A stretch of 64,000 nucleotides of DNA from Pseudomonas segetis (lineage in GTDB: Bacteria; Pseudomonadota; Gammaproteobacteria; Pseudomonadales; Pseudomonadaceae): the NCBI RefSeq assembly GCF_900188155.1, contig NZ_FZOG01000003.1, positions 248,001 to 312,000 of the forward strand, in the 5' to 3' direction. Positions within the stretch are counted from its first letter, which is position 1. Each line of letters begins with the position of its first letter. Both the position numbers and the translations under genes were made by a program. Of the stretch, positions 37,281 to 45,951 are shown one piece after another. The notes beneath the pieces were generated by a model. The model saw only the letters and a program-made list of their open reading frames with translations. It did no database searches and was not told the DNA's origin.

Positions 37281-38555
37281 ATGTTGCGCAAAGTTTTATC
37301 GTCTATTGTGCTGTTAGGCGTTGCAGGAAACGTATCGGCAGGAGGAATCTTGGTCTATGAGGTCGGCCAAGAAGGCGCAGGGTTAGCCAATGCGGGTGCG
37401 GCAGTACTGGTTACGGATCCCAGTATCCTGATGAACAACCCGGCAGGCCTGACCGCCTTGAAAGGCACCCAGGTCAATGCGAACGGCCAGTTGATGTTGG
37501 GCCACATCAACTTTTCGCGTGATGACGATAATTCCTTCGACGGCAACGAGGGCGGTAATGCCCTGAAGTATTTTCCCGGAGGCAGTGTTTTTGCCAGTCA
37601 CCAGATAAATGATCGCGCCACCATCGGCATCGGCATGGTGGGCAACTTTGGTCTAGCGGTTAATTATGACGATGACTGGGCAGGGCGCTATTTCACCCAG
37701 AAGTCATCGATTATTGGTATTGCGTTCCAGCCTACGCTCTCCTACAAACTCACCGATGATCTTTCTGTTGGTTTTGGGCCGCGGTTTGTATTTGGCCGGT
37801 TCCTCACGGAGGTAGCGGTTAACAATAACCCCCTTGGCATCGGTAATGCGAAAGATGGCCAGCTTAAATACCAGGACACGGACTGGGGAATGGGGGTTAC
37901 GGCAGGGCTTATGTACGACTTGAGCGATCGCACTCGCTTGGGCCTGTCCTACGTCAGCAAGGTCAAGTTCAAGTTTGATGACCAGCCGGATTTTGATGAC
38001 ATCAGCAACCCACTGCTCAATGTTGCCCTGGGCCGGATCAATGCGGATCAATTAAACGCCGACATAACCATTCCGCAATATGCCTTGGCGAGCATCTCGC
38101 ACCAACTCAATGATCATTGGACAGTGCTAGGCAGTGCAGGCTGGCAAGATTGGAGCGAGTTCGGCAAGATCGGTGTCGAGGTTGACGGTAATCCAGATGG
38201 ATCATCCGTATCGCGCCAGATAGATCGTAAATACAAAGATACCTGGCACCTGTCGGTTGGCGCGCAAAATCAAATGACCAACAAGCTGCGTATCAATATG
38301 GGTGTTGGTTACGACACCTCATCTGTCGACGATGATGACCGCACTGTCGATGTCCCAGTCGGCGCTGCCTGGCGCTTTGCAACTGGTCTTAACTATAAGA
38401 TCGATGAAAGCATGTCATTCAACCTCAACTACACCCTGATATGGATGGATGACCTGAGCGTCGAGCAGAGCAAACGAAATGGTCAAACGGTCTCTGGCGA
38501 ATACAAGAAAGCGGCGATTCATGTTCTTGGCGGCGGCGCTACCTGGCGCTTCTAG
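37281..38555 (+). CDS. OmpP1/FadL/TodX-family outer-membrane porin
   Basis: 424 residues from ATG 37281 (ribosome binding site CAAGGA). The signal peptide is about 20 residues (ending GNVSA). The mature N-terminus GGILVYEVGQEGAGLANAGAAVLVTDPSILMNNPAGL is the FadL hatch-domain hallmark, including the NPA motif. The rest shows alternating beta strands and ends in Trp-Arg-Phe, as outer-membrane barrels do. These channels take up hydrophobic compounds such as fatty acids or aromatics. The MITE just upstream separates the gene from its ancestral promoter region. Confidence 0.93.
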   Translation: MLRKVLSSIVLLGVAGNVSAGGILVYEVGQEGAGLANAGAAVLVTDPSILMNNPAGLTALKGTQVNANGQLMLGHINFSRDDDNSFDGNEGGNALKYFPGGSVFASHQINDRATIGIGMVGNFGLAVNYDDDWAGRYFTQKSSIIGIAFQPTLSYKLTDDLSVGFGPRFVFGRFLTEVAVNNNPLGIGNAKDGQLKYQDTDWGMGVTAGLMYDLSDRTRLGLSYVSKVKFKFDDQPDFDDISNPLLNVALGRINADQLNADITIPQYALASISHQLNDHWTVLGSAGWQDWSEFGKIGVEVDGNPDGSSVSRQIDRKYKDTWHLSVGAQNQMTNKLRINMGVGYDTSSVDDDDRTVDVPVGAAWRFATGLNYKIDESMSFNLNYTLIWMDDLSVEQSKRNGQTVSGEYKKAAIHVLGGGATWRF

Positions 38556-38569
38556 CGCACCAGTCACAA

Positions 38570-38600
38570 CGCCGAGCGGTCAATGAACGAACGCTCGGCG
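38570..38600. terminator. Hairpin between the porin and the Tli4-type gene
   Basis: A 9-bp stem CGCCGAGCG/CGCTCGGCG with a 13-nt loop, between two convergent genes. It lacks a T-run. Confidence 0.5.
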
Positions 38601-38653
38601 CTGGATCAGGGGCGCTGAACAATGGCTGCAATAGCCGTTACAGCCCCAGTGGA

Positions 38654-39781
38654 TTACTCGCCCAAGGTCAACTTCATGCTTTTGGTCAGGGCTTTCAGGC
38701 TGGGCATAAGTACTTCAGGCGGTGGTGTCAGGCCTGTTAAATCGTCGGTGCCTTGTTTAAAGGTCTTGGCTTGTATCGCGATCAGGGGTTTAGTCATGCC
38801 GCCGATATGGGCCAGGCCAAACCATGCACGTTCCTTCTCTGCCGAGCCCGGCTTTGGATCAAGTCGCCAGCCGTCCATACCCACCAGTCGCCTGTCGAAG
38901 TACAGCGACTCAATAAACGATGTTTTCTCCCAGTTTTCTCTGTCGTAGCCGGGGTTGTAATCGGTGTTGTAGGTGCCGGAGGTGGCCTTCATATACGGGT
39001 CACCAGCAGAAGCATTGAGAATGGTGAATATCACGTTGGGTTCACGGGTAAAGCGCAGGCTGTTCTTGATGTCGTACTTGGTCTTGCCATCATCGTGGAT
39101 AAAACCATATGGGAAGCAAAAGCCCGGGCCTTTTGGCACTTCATACAAATCGCGTGGTTGAAAGCGTGCGATAAGGTCTTTAATACGCTGTGATTTATTT
39201 TTATCGTTGCCTTTAAGCGAGAAATAATAAACACGATTCTTACGCCAGAGTAAGACATCATAGACGGTGTCTTCACTGCCAAGAAAGTAGGCATCCGGGA
39301 TGCCGAGGTCGTGCTCATAGGCATGGGCGAGGGGGATATCGTGTTCTGTTTTAGCAATGTTTTCCCTAAGTATCTTTACAGTATTTTCGGTGCCTTCTTG
39401 AGTTTTTAGCTCTTTGAGCAAATCTTTTTTTCTCGCTAATTCTTTGATCAAACTTTTTTGGTATAGGCTACGAGTTCCCTTTGCGTATCTGGCAGCACCA
39501 TCAAATTCTGATCGCTCAACGATATCGCTAACCATGATTACTAACCCGTCATAGTCATAACCGGATTTATTACCACCCGTAAATACATGATCAGAAAATG
39601 CATGCGCGCCACCAGTACTTGTTATTTTAAATGCATCACGGCTCATGTATGTTGCCCATTGCATATCTTCTGGTACATCAAAAGTTAATCGGCCAATACA
39701 CTCTTTACGAACAGTGTCTGCTTGAGCCAAATGAATTGGCAGCAACCAGCACAAGCCTAGGCTTAAGAGTAACTTATTCAT
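38654..39781 (-). CDS. Tli4-family T6SS immunity protein
   Basis: 375 residues with a signal peptide (about 1-21, ending HLAQA), so periplasmic or lipid-facing. The body shows the Tli4 pattern as I recall it: RKECIGRLTFDVPEDMQWATY near the N-terminus, a Gly/Asp-rich stretch, a helical coiled middle (KELARKKDLLKELKTQEG), and a conserved C-terminal half ending PPPEVLMPSLKALTKSMKL. Such proteins neutralise Tle-type phospholipase effectors in the periplasm. Its start overlaps (ATGA) the stop of a truncated effector remnant, so the immunity function is orphaned in this genome segment. Confidence 0.85.
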   Translation of the reverse strand: MNKLLLSLGLCWLLPIHLAQADTVRKECIGRLTFDVPEDMQWATYMSRDAFKITSTGGAHAFSDHVFTGGNKSGYDYDGLVIMVSDIVERSEFDGAARYAKGTRSLYQKSLIKELARKKDLLKELKTQEGTENTVKILRENIAKTEHDIPLAHAYEHDLGIPDAYFLGSEDTVYDVLLWRKNRVYYFSLKGNDKNKSQRIKDLIARFQPRDLYEVPKGPGFCFPYGFIHDDGKTKYDIKNSLRFTREPNVIFTILNASAGDPYMKATSGTYNTDYNPGYDRENWEKTSFIESLYFDRRLVGMDGWRLDPKPGSAEKERAWFGLAHIGGMTKPLIAIQAKTFKQGTDDLTGLTPPPEVLMPSLKALTKSMKLTLGE

Positions 39782-40194
39782 GTGCGTTGGCCTTTGTCAT
39801 TTTTGCTATTGGTTGTCATTGCAAGCGAGGCGTCATGCTCAAGCCCTTGCTGTTTCTGGTTTTTTGCAAGCACCGTCAGGTTGATACCTGAGTCGTTGTT
39901 CTCGCCGCGTGTCCAGTTGGTGGGCAGCGCGCAAATAAAGCCTTGTACACCATTTGGAGGAGAGAAGTTTTTGACCGGTGTAAGGGAGGTTGAGCGCCAA
40001 AAAGCTTCTTCATAAGGCATCGGTTCTTGCAGGTCTCCACCTTCCTTTAGTCTATCGAGGCTTCGGTAAGCCCAAGTCGGCCAAATAGGTGTAGGGAATC
40101 CATTTGTATAACTTGGCATTAAAGGCGTTACTTGCGGCTGCAACTGACTGATATTGGTCAGGCTGAGAAAATTGCCCGCAGCAGTTAGTCCATA
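39778..40194 (-). pseudogene. 3' remnant of a Tle-type effector gene
   Basis: About 138 codons are open with no ATG; a TTG at 40143 would give 121 residues. The readable tail (TAAGNFLSLTNISQLQPQ, then MPSYTNGFPTPIWPTWAYRSL) looks like genuine coding sequence. It keeps its own stop and 4-bp ATGA overlap with the Tli4-type immunity gene, exactly as a cognate effector would. Upstream it ends abruptly at the stop of the 166-residue immunity gene, with no catalytic part left. I infer a phospholipase-type effector whose 5' portion was replaced by the present effector/immunity pair. The Tle assignment is by association only. Confidence 0.65.
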
Positions 40195-40685
40195 TCACCC
40201 TCATACTTACCAGAGCTTGGATTGAAGCTCCAAATGTGCGGTATGATAAGCTTCTGGCCTTGTGAATATATAATTTTATTTGATTCGTCTCGTTGATAAG
40301 AGAAGAAGATAATATCTCTGTAGCCGTTATGTATCTTTGTACCTTCTTTCACACCAGCAAAATAATCCCCTCCCGCAAACTGAAGAAAGCCCTTACACTG
40401 GATTAAAATTGCGAAAGTCCTATCCTTGGCAGTTCCCTGGCTATCAAACGACTCAAATATATAATCATTATTACCATCATCATTAAGGTCCGCTTGATAG
40501 GCAATGCGGCCTGATTCCCGCAAAGTCTCAGTACCATGAATAGTAGTTAAAATATATGTAGCTCTGTCCCCTTCCCTCCACTCAGAGAGAAAATTTCTTG
40601 TGCTTTTGTTTCCCTTGCAAATTTCAACTTCACCAGCGGCCGCATTGAAGCTAGCGAAAAGCAATATGATTATCAGTAGTTTCAC
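40185..40685 (-). CDS. Putative periplasmic immunity protein to the adjacent effector
   Basis: 166 residues: a signal peptide (about 1-18, FASFNAAAG) then a beta-rich domain. Residues 66-74 read DLNDDGNND, a D-x-N-x-D-G-x-x-D calcium-binding-type loop as in FG-GAP/EF-hand-like repeats. Two cysteines (CKGN and QCKGF) could pair. It starts 2 bp after the stop of the 585-residue effector, which marks it as that effector's likely immunity factor; periplasmic location fits a peptidoglycan-acting toxin. Base composition is markedly AT-rich against the core genes. I do not recognise a named family. Confidence 0.7.
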   Translation of the reverse strand: MKLLIIILLFASFNAAAGEVEICKGNKSTRNFLSEWREGDRATYILTTIHGTETLRESGRIAYQADLNDDGNNDYIFESFDSQGTAKDRTFAILIQCKGFLQFAGGDYFAGVKEGTKIHNGYRDIIFFSYQRDESNKIIYSQGQKLIIPHIWSFNPSSGKYEGDMD

Positions 40686-40687
40686 TT

Positions 40688-42445
40688 TTAGGCATCCACC
40701 AAGAACGTATCTCTGCCTGTCCGCACCGAACCTTGCGGTTGATCAGAACCGAACAAAATACTCGTTAATATAGAATTATTCACAGCTGATGCTGCAGTAA
40801 GCAAGTGTTCAGTCAGTACAGACTCATGAATATCCTCCCAGTTTGATACTTGCAAGTGCCAACTCACCAAAGGATTATTGTTTATCGCACTCTGGATTAC
40901 TGTGGTAATCCGTTCATAGTTAGGGTGTACTACATGGGATGGCCTATACACATGCCAACGCAATAGAATAGCAACAGCCTTTTCAGATGTAAAAACCTCT
41001 CCTAGAGTGCTGTTTATCGTGTTGGTACCAACTTGAAATTCAACACTTTTTTTTCTAATGTCCAAAACTCTAAGCTTGGCCATTTCCCACATCGCTTGCC
41101 GGTATTCAGAAATTGTTCTGCCAGCCATGCTGATTCTGTATATCCAGTGCCAATTTTTTAAATAATTAGCTTCGGGTTTTTTATTTGATAGGGGGGTGAA
41201 TTCAGTATCGGCATAAGTTAGTTGAGATGGTTGATGAGTCTCGTTAGTTAGTTTGAGCCATGAGGTATATGTCAACGTGCTGGACGAATAAAGATCCTCA
41301 TCGCCCCACTCATATTCAGGATAAAGGCCGAAATTTCCAAATACTTTTTTGAAATACACTTCATAATGTCTCAAAAAATATGCGATGAATGCTGGGAATT
41401 CTGCCTTCTCGTATTCATTTCCATTAGATGCGCCCATTGTCCAATGGCATGGCCCAGCCGAAATTAAAGAGTTATCCCAAGCGTTGATTACATCAAATCT
41501 GCCATAGCACTCAGCTTCGGCGACAACTCGTATTACGCGGTATACAGATAGCGGTGTCGAATTCAATTGCTCTGGATTTGCTGGAGTGCCGAGCATGTTC
41601 TCTACTGTCATCTCAGCTTCTGGAGACCAGCTATGTTTTTTGGTCGCATTGGGGCCACCCTGAGTATCATAGTAACCGATAGCCTGGTATTGGGATGCGC
41701 TTCTAGTACTAGGGTATGTGTAATATTGAGTAAAGTCCCGCGCGAAAATGCGTGGAGCGCTACTTGTAAAGCTGTCATATTTCCATAGATTAGAGCCACC
41801 ATTAGATAATAGAGTTCGTGCTCCTGTATTGCTTACTGACCAAGCCTCAATAACAACTGGACATCGGTAATGATTTTCCAGCCAAAATTCAATTGCCGTC
41901 CTAGTATCTGAGTCAACCACCCCACTTACTGGGCCGGTATATAAATGACCATTAGTTGTTTGTTCTAGAGAGTCAACATAGTATGACCTCAACTCATCTG
42001 TTGTTCCTGATGTATTAGGTAACTGTCCTGCTTTGGCAACAATGTGAGCGGAACTATCATAGTAAACTTCGTTGTTGTTAACTAGTTTTGGGTTCCCTGT
42101 GGCTGTAAGTAATAGTTGACCAATTTTATTTACCTTGACACGTGCTACATGGGGCATTCTGGCATATATCTGAAACTCTCTTACCGCCCACTCACTCGAT
42201 TTACCGAAGCTTCCATCTGGGGAGCCAATAATAGCAAAGCCAAGTGTTTGCAAGTCTTCTTGAAGGAGCCGTACATGCTCTGGGACCGTGAGGGATGCGG
42301 CACTACTAGAAGTGCTAACTATTCCTGTTTCTGCAGTTTCTAGTTGTACAGCAGGGTTATCTATTCCACTCCAACGTGGAGGCGTATTCTGTTGTGTATT
42401 TCCATCGTGATCGCCTCGACGAAGGTTGAAATTTCCGTATTTCAT
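40688..42445 (-). CDS. Probable T6SS peptidoglycan-targeting effector, VgrG-linked
   Basis: 585 residues, no signal peptide. A PG_binding_1 repeat is visible at about 55-95 (VRLLQEDLQTLGFAIIGSPD, then GSFGKSSEWAVREFQ) and a second, divergent one at about 155-192 (LYTGPVSGVVDSDTRTAIEFW). The C-terminal about 350 residues hold a block at 309-335 with Glu310/Glu312, Asp318, Asn321, Asp324, Ser329-Gly331 and Trp335, the E...FD..N..D...S.G..(H/Q)W pattern that I associate with lysozyme-like phage and toxin domains. It lies 11 bp after vgrG and 2 bp before a periplasmic immunity candidate. Hydrolase activity is inferred, not shown. Confidence 0.72.
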   Translation of the reverse strand: MKYGNFNLRRGDHDGNTQQNTPPRWSGIDNPAVQLETAETGIVSTSSSAASLTVPEHVRLLQEDLQTLGFAIIGSPDGSFGKSSEWAVREFQIYARMPHVARVKVNKIGQLLLTATGNPKLVNNNEVYYDSSAHIVAKAGQLPNTSGTTDELRSYYVDSLEQTTNGHLYTGPVSGVVDSDTRTAIEFWLENHYRCPVVIEAWSVSNTGARTLLSNGGSNLWKYDSFTSSAPRIFARDFTQYYTYPSTRSASQYQAIGYYDTQGGPNATKKHSWSPEAEMTVENMLGTPANPEQLNSTPLSVYRVIRVVAEAECYGRFDVINAWDNSLISAGPCHWTMGASNGNEYEKAEFPAFIAYFLRHYEVYFKKVFGNFGLYPEYEWGDEDLYSSSTLTYTSWLKLTNETHQPSQLTYADTEFTPLSNKKPEANYLKNWHWIYRISMAGRTISEYRQAMWEMAKLRVLDIRKKSVEFQVGTNTINSTLGEVFTSEKAVAILLRWHVYRPSHVVHPNYERITTVIQSAINNNPLVSWHLQVSNWEDIHESVLTEHLLTAASAVNNSILTSILFGSDQPQGSVRTGRDTFLVDA

Positions 42446-42456
42446 AATGTACCCTT

Positions 42457-44901
42457 CTACACATTGTGTTGTTTGGTTAAAAGATCCTGCTCAGATGTGG
42501 TTATGTGATCCTTATCAGGTAGTTGACAAGCCCGCTGAAAGCAGCGTGTTGCATACTGAGTCGTTGGACCATCGATCCCATCTAATACACCACTGTAGAA
42601 ACCCAAGTTTTTCAGTCGAGATTGTCGCCCCAAAACATCATTAGCAGGGGCTTGCTTATTAATATCGATCTCCCATGTCCATGCCTGATTACCTTCTCCG
42701 AACGGATAGAATTTCAGAGTAGCTTTTTTAACACTTCCCGGAAGATGATGGTCAATATATCCGTCTGTGGTAGTTATTCCTTTATGCTCAATCCCGTCCA
42801 TATTCAATACGTACGACTGACCAGCTATACCTTCTTTTTCATATGGCCGCTTAAGCTGTATTCGCAACCTATTGTTTAATTCCTTTATAGGCTTAGAGGC
42901 TGCCAAATTACTGGACACCCGTTCCAGCAGCTCTCCCGCCTTATCAATATCTGCCGGCAATGGGATTGCGGGTAATAATGCGGCAATCCCCGTCCCCTTA
43001 CCCGGGGCGCCACCGGCGTTGTAGCGGATGATTGGGCCGACCATGCTGATGCCGCTTGGGTCGAGCTTGATAAAGCTGCCGCCTGCTTGCAGGGTGAGCT
43101 CAACGCCCGCTTCGATGACCATTTTCTGCCCGGCCTTGAGGTGGATTTCGCGTCCGGCTTTGGTTAGTTGGGCGGTGCCGAGTTGGGTGTGTTGGCTGAC
43201 GCCGATGCTCAGGTGGTCGTTAGCTTTGGTTTCGACTTTGCGGTCGCTGGTAACGGTGATGTGTTCTTCGGCCTTGAACTCACTAAAGCTGTTGGCTTCG
43301 ACGGTGTCGTGGCGTTCGTTGCCGATGTGGATTTTCTGGTCGTGTTCGATGTTTTTATCGAGGTCGCGCTGGGCGTGGATAAATATTTGTTCCTCGCCCT
43401 TTTTGTCTTCCAGGCGCAGTTCGTTGTAACCGGCGCCGCCCGGTGAACTGAGGGTTTTAAAGGTGCTGCGGGTTTTGTTGGCGGGCAGGGCATAAGGCAC
43501 ATTGTTTTCTGCGTGGTACAGGCAGCCGGTGACCAGGGGTTGGTCGGGGTCTGCCTCAAGAAAAGTCACCACCACTTCCATGCCGACACGAGGGATGGCG
43601 ATGCCGCCATATAGATCGCCTGCCCAGTTTGAGGCGACCCGCAGCCAGCAACTGGATTTGTCGTCGCCGCTGCCTTCGCGGTCCCAGTGGAACTGCACCT
43701 TGATGCGGCCGTATTGGTCGCAGTGAATCTCTTCGCCCGCCGGGCCGGTGACCACGGCGGTCTGGCTGCCCAGCACCTGCGGCTTGGGATGCAGCAGCGT
43801 AGGGCGGTAGGGAATGTCCCAGGGGGTTGCGACAAAGCTGTTGCGATAACCCTGCTGGAAGTCATCCGTGTCGCCAGTGTCATGGGTCATGGACTCTTCG
43901 AGCACTTGCGGCTGTTTGCCTTCATGGTGAACCTGATGAATCAACCACAAGTCATTCCACTCGCTGCGCGGGTGATCTGAAATCTCCAGGAAATGACCGC
44001 TGATCAATGCCGGTTGGTCACTCTTGCCCTCTGCCAGGCGATAGTCGCTGCGATGGCGCTCAAGCGCGCGCTGGCTCAGGTGCTTGCCGCGTTCGCGCTC
44101 GCTGAAGTGGCCAGGGTAGCTGTAGTCCTCCAAGTCTGGCAGCGCTTTGGCGTCTTGCGCCTGGGGCTGCTTGTAGGCTGCCTCTAGAAGCAGGCGCGGT
44201 GTTTCAAAGTTGTAGTCGCGCTGGGTGACACGGCTGCTGCGGGTGTGCTGGCGCATGGCAAAGCGGCGGATTGCCGGCTCATTGGCAACCATGCCGCTGC
44301 CGGGTAGATAGACGGTCGGCTGGCCCAGCTTGGGGAACACGCTCTGGTCGTCACCGAACACCAGCATGTGGGCATCAGGGCTGTGCTGGAAGTGGTAATG
44401 GATACCTTCCTCCTCGCACAGGCGCTGAATGAAATGCAGGTCGGTCTCATCGTACTGCACGCAATAGTCGCGGGGCGGATAGACAGTCGGGCCCAGCTGG
44501 AATTGGTAGCTATTGCTGAGAATGCCATGTTCTTCCAGCACTGTACTGATGATTTGCGGCACGTTCAGCGCCTGGAAAATACGCTGGTTGGTGCGCCGTG
44601 CCAGATAGCTGAGCTGTGGCGCGATATTCAACTGGTAACGGGTCAGACGCTTGCCGGACTCGCGCTGGGCAAAGCTTTGGATGATGCCGTGAATGCCCGC
44701 GCCTTGTGGGGTAAATGCTAGGAATACAGCCTTGCCAAGCAGGCTTTCAAGATCGATATCGGGCTGCTCGCTGACCGCCTCGACTTGAAACAGGTAAGGC
44801 TGGCTGATGCGTTCAACGCCCGTAAAGTTGAGTACCTGCAAATCGTGCGGCTGGTCTTTGATGTTCAGGCTGAAATGGGTCTCATTGGCCGGATTGAACA
44901 T
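42457..44901 (-). CDS. tssI: VgrG spike protein (TssI) with peptidoglycan-binding tail
   Basis: 814 residues. The core (1 to about 630) has the gp27/gp5-like VgrG fold: FSLNIKDQPHDLQVLNFTG start, YCVQYDETDLHFIQRLCEEEGIHYHF, the OB-fold CDQYGRIKVQFHWDREG, IPRVGMEVVVTFLEADPDQPLVTGCLYH, and needle repeats. After a Gly/Pro linker comes an extension of about 180 residues: a beta-sandwich (NRLRIQLKRPYEKEGIAGQSY to WTWEIDIN) and a PG_binding_1 domain (LGRQSRLKNLGFYSGVLDGIDGPT). This extension, below about 42,950, is AT-rich like the effector behind it, so it was probably acquired with it. Likely an adaptor that loads or positions that effector. Confidence 0.93.
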   Translation of the reverse strand: MFNPANETHFSLNIKDQPHDLQVLNFTGVERISQPYLFQVEAVSEQPDIDLESLLGKAVFLAFTPQGAGIHGIIQSFAQRESGKRLTRYQLNIAPQLSYLARRTNQRIFQALNVPQIISTVLEEHGILSNSYQFQLGPTVYPPRDYCVQYDETDLHFIQRLCEEEGIHYHFQHSPDAHMLVFGDDQSVFPKLGQPTVYLPGSGMVANEPAIRRFAMRQHTRSSRVTQRDYNFETPRLLLEAAYKQPQAQDAKALPDLEDYSYPGHFSERERGKHLSQRALERHRSDYRLAEGKSDQPALISGHFLEISDHPRSEWNDLWLIHQVHHEGKQPQVLEESMTHDTGDTDDFQQGYRNSFVATPWDIPYRPTLLHPKPQVLGSQTAVVTGPAGEEIHCDQYGRIKVQFHWDREGSGDDKSSCWLRVASNWAGDLYGGIAIPRVGMEVVVTFLEADPDQPLVTGCLYHAENNVPYALPANKTRSTFKTLSSPGGAGYNELRLEDKKGEEQIFIHAQRDLDKNIEHDQKIHIGNERHDTVEANSFSEFKAEEHITVTSDRKVETKANDHLSIGVSQHTQLGTAQLTKAGREIHLKAGQKMVIEAGVELTLQAGGSFIKLDPSGISMVGPIIRYNAGGAPGKGTGIAALLPAIPLPADIDKAGELLERVSSNLAASKPIKELNNRLRIQLKRPYEKEGIAGQSYVLNMDGIEHKGITTTDGYIDHHLPGSVKKATLKFYPFGEGNQAWTWEIDINKQAPANDVLGRQSRLKNLGFYSGVLDGIDGPTTQYATRCFQRACQLPDKDHITTSEQDLLTKQHNV

Positions 44902-44922
44902 ATCGGTTTCCTTGTGCAGTAA

Positions 44923-45942
44923 TCATCCTTGGGTACCTTTTGACGAGAAATGATTAAGCCATCCCGTTCGTCTTGCAGGCTCGGGCGTTTGGAACGCATG
45001 CAGTAGTTCGGTGCAGCACTGGCTGCGGTGTTGCGGTTCGAAGGCTATCGCCTTGAGCAGCGCATCCCAGCAAAGTTGCGGGATCTTGTCGGGGCGTTGC
45101 AGTTGTTGATCAAGCTTTATGTTCATGGCCTGGCGTGCACTGAGGCGTTGGAACGGATGCTTGCCGTTGCTCAACTCAAGCAGTACACAGGCCAGGGCGT
45201 AGATATCGGCTGCCGGGGTGAGCGACTCGCCGTTGATCAATTCCAGGGCGGCATAGCGCGGCGTCCAGGCATTGAAACGGGTGCGCGACAGGCGCGGCAG
45301 ACCTGTTAGCAGGCCTTCCATCGGCTGCCCGAGACCGTAGTCGAACAAGCGCAAGCCATCATCGGCCAGCAGCACGTTGCTCGGTTTTATATCGCCATGA
45401 AGCACGCCTTTCTGATGCGAGTAGTGCAGGGCCTCGATCAGTGGAATGGCAATGCTGCGCAACTCATCCCAGGGTAAACCGTGGGGCTTGTCGCAGAGCA
45501 ACTGATCCAGAGTCGGGCCTTTCAGCAGCTCAAGGGTGATGAAGGCCCGCTTGCTCGACATGTCTACATCAAAGTTGAATACACGCACCACATTTGCGTG
45601 TTGCAGCCGGGAAGTGAGGGCAAACTCACTAAACAACAGCGCATTGGCGTCGGGGTATTCAGCGAAGTCATCGCTTACGGTTTTGAGTGCAATGTAGGGA
45701 TCGGGGTCGCCAAATTGCTCACGCAGCAGATCCCGCGCGCGATAGACCACGCCCATGCCGCCCACACCCAGCAGGCGCTCAAGCTTGTAGCGACTGCCCA
45801 ATATCTCCGCCATCTCGCTTAACCCTTCTGGGGCTTGTGGCGGCGCCGATCTGGCGGCATTTTCAGCGAAGGCAAAGTAAGTCAGGTCGTTGGGCTCGTC
45901 ATTGAGCGCCACTGGCTGGTCGGCGGCATTCTGGTTAGTCAT
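44923..45942 (-). CDS. stk1: T6SS serine/threonine protein kinase (Stk1/PpkA-like)
   Basis: 339 residues, cytoplasmic, with no C-terminal membrane or vWA part (shorter than HSI-I PpkA). Kinase motifs: P-loop LLGVGGMGVVYRA, catalytic Lys in YIALKTVS, the catalytic loop LHGDIKPSNVLL (HGD instead of HRD), and the metal-binding LFDYGLGQ (DYG instead of DFG). The catalytic Asp and Lys are kept, so activity is expected. It is paired with the phosphatase gene 9 bp upstream, forming the threonine-phosphorylation switch of HSI-II systems. Confidence 0.92.
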   Translation of the reverse strand: MTNQNAADQPVALNDEPNDLTYFAFAENAARSAPPQAPEGLSEMAEILGSRYKLERLLGVGGMGVVYRARDLLREQFGDPDPYIALKTVSDDFAEYPDANALLFSEFALTSRLQHANVVRVFNFDVDMSSKRAFITLELLKGPTLDQLLCDKPHGLPWDELRSIAIPLIEALHYSHQKGVLHGDIKPSNVLLADDGLRLFDYGLGQPMEGLLTGLPRLSRTRFNAWTPRYAALELINGESLTPAADIYALACVLLELSNGKHPFQRLSARQAMNIKLDQQLQRPDKIPQLCWDALLKAIAFEPQHRSQCCTELLHAFQTPEPARRTGWLNHFSSKGTQG

Positions 45943-45951
45943 CGAGCGTCC

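Noticed and set aside
44923..45942. Kinase gene as a pseudokinase because of HGD and DYG motifs
   Set aside because: The catalytic Asp of HGD, the Asp of DYG and the P-loop Lys are kept; the changes occur in active kinases.
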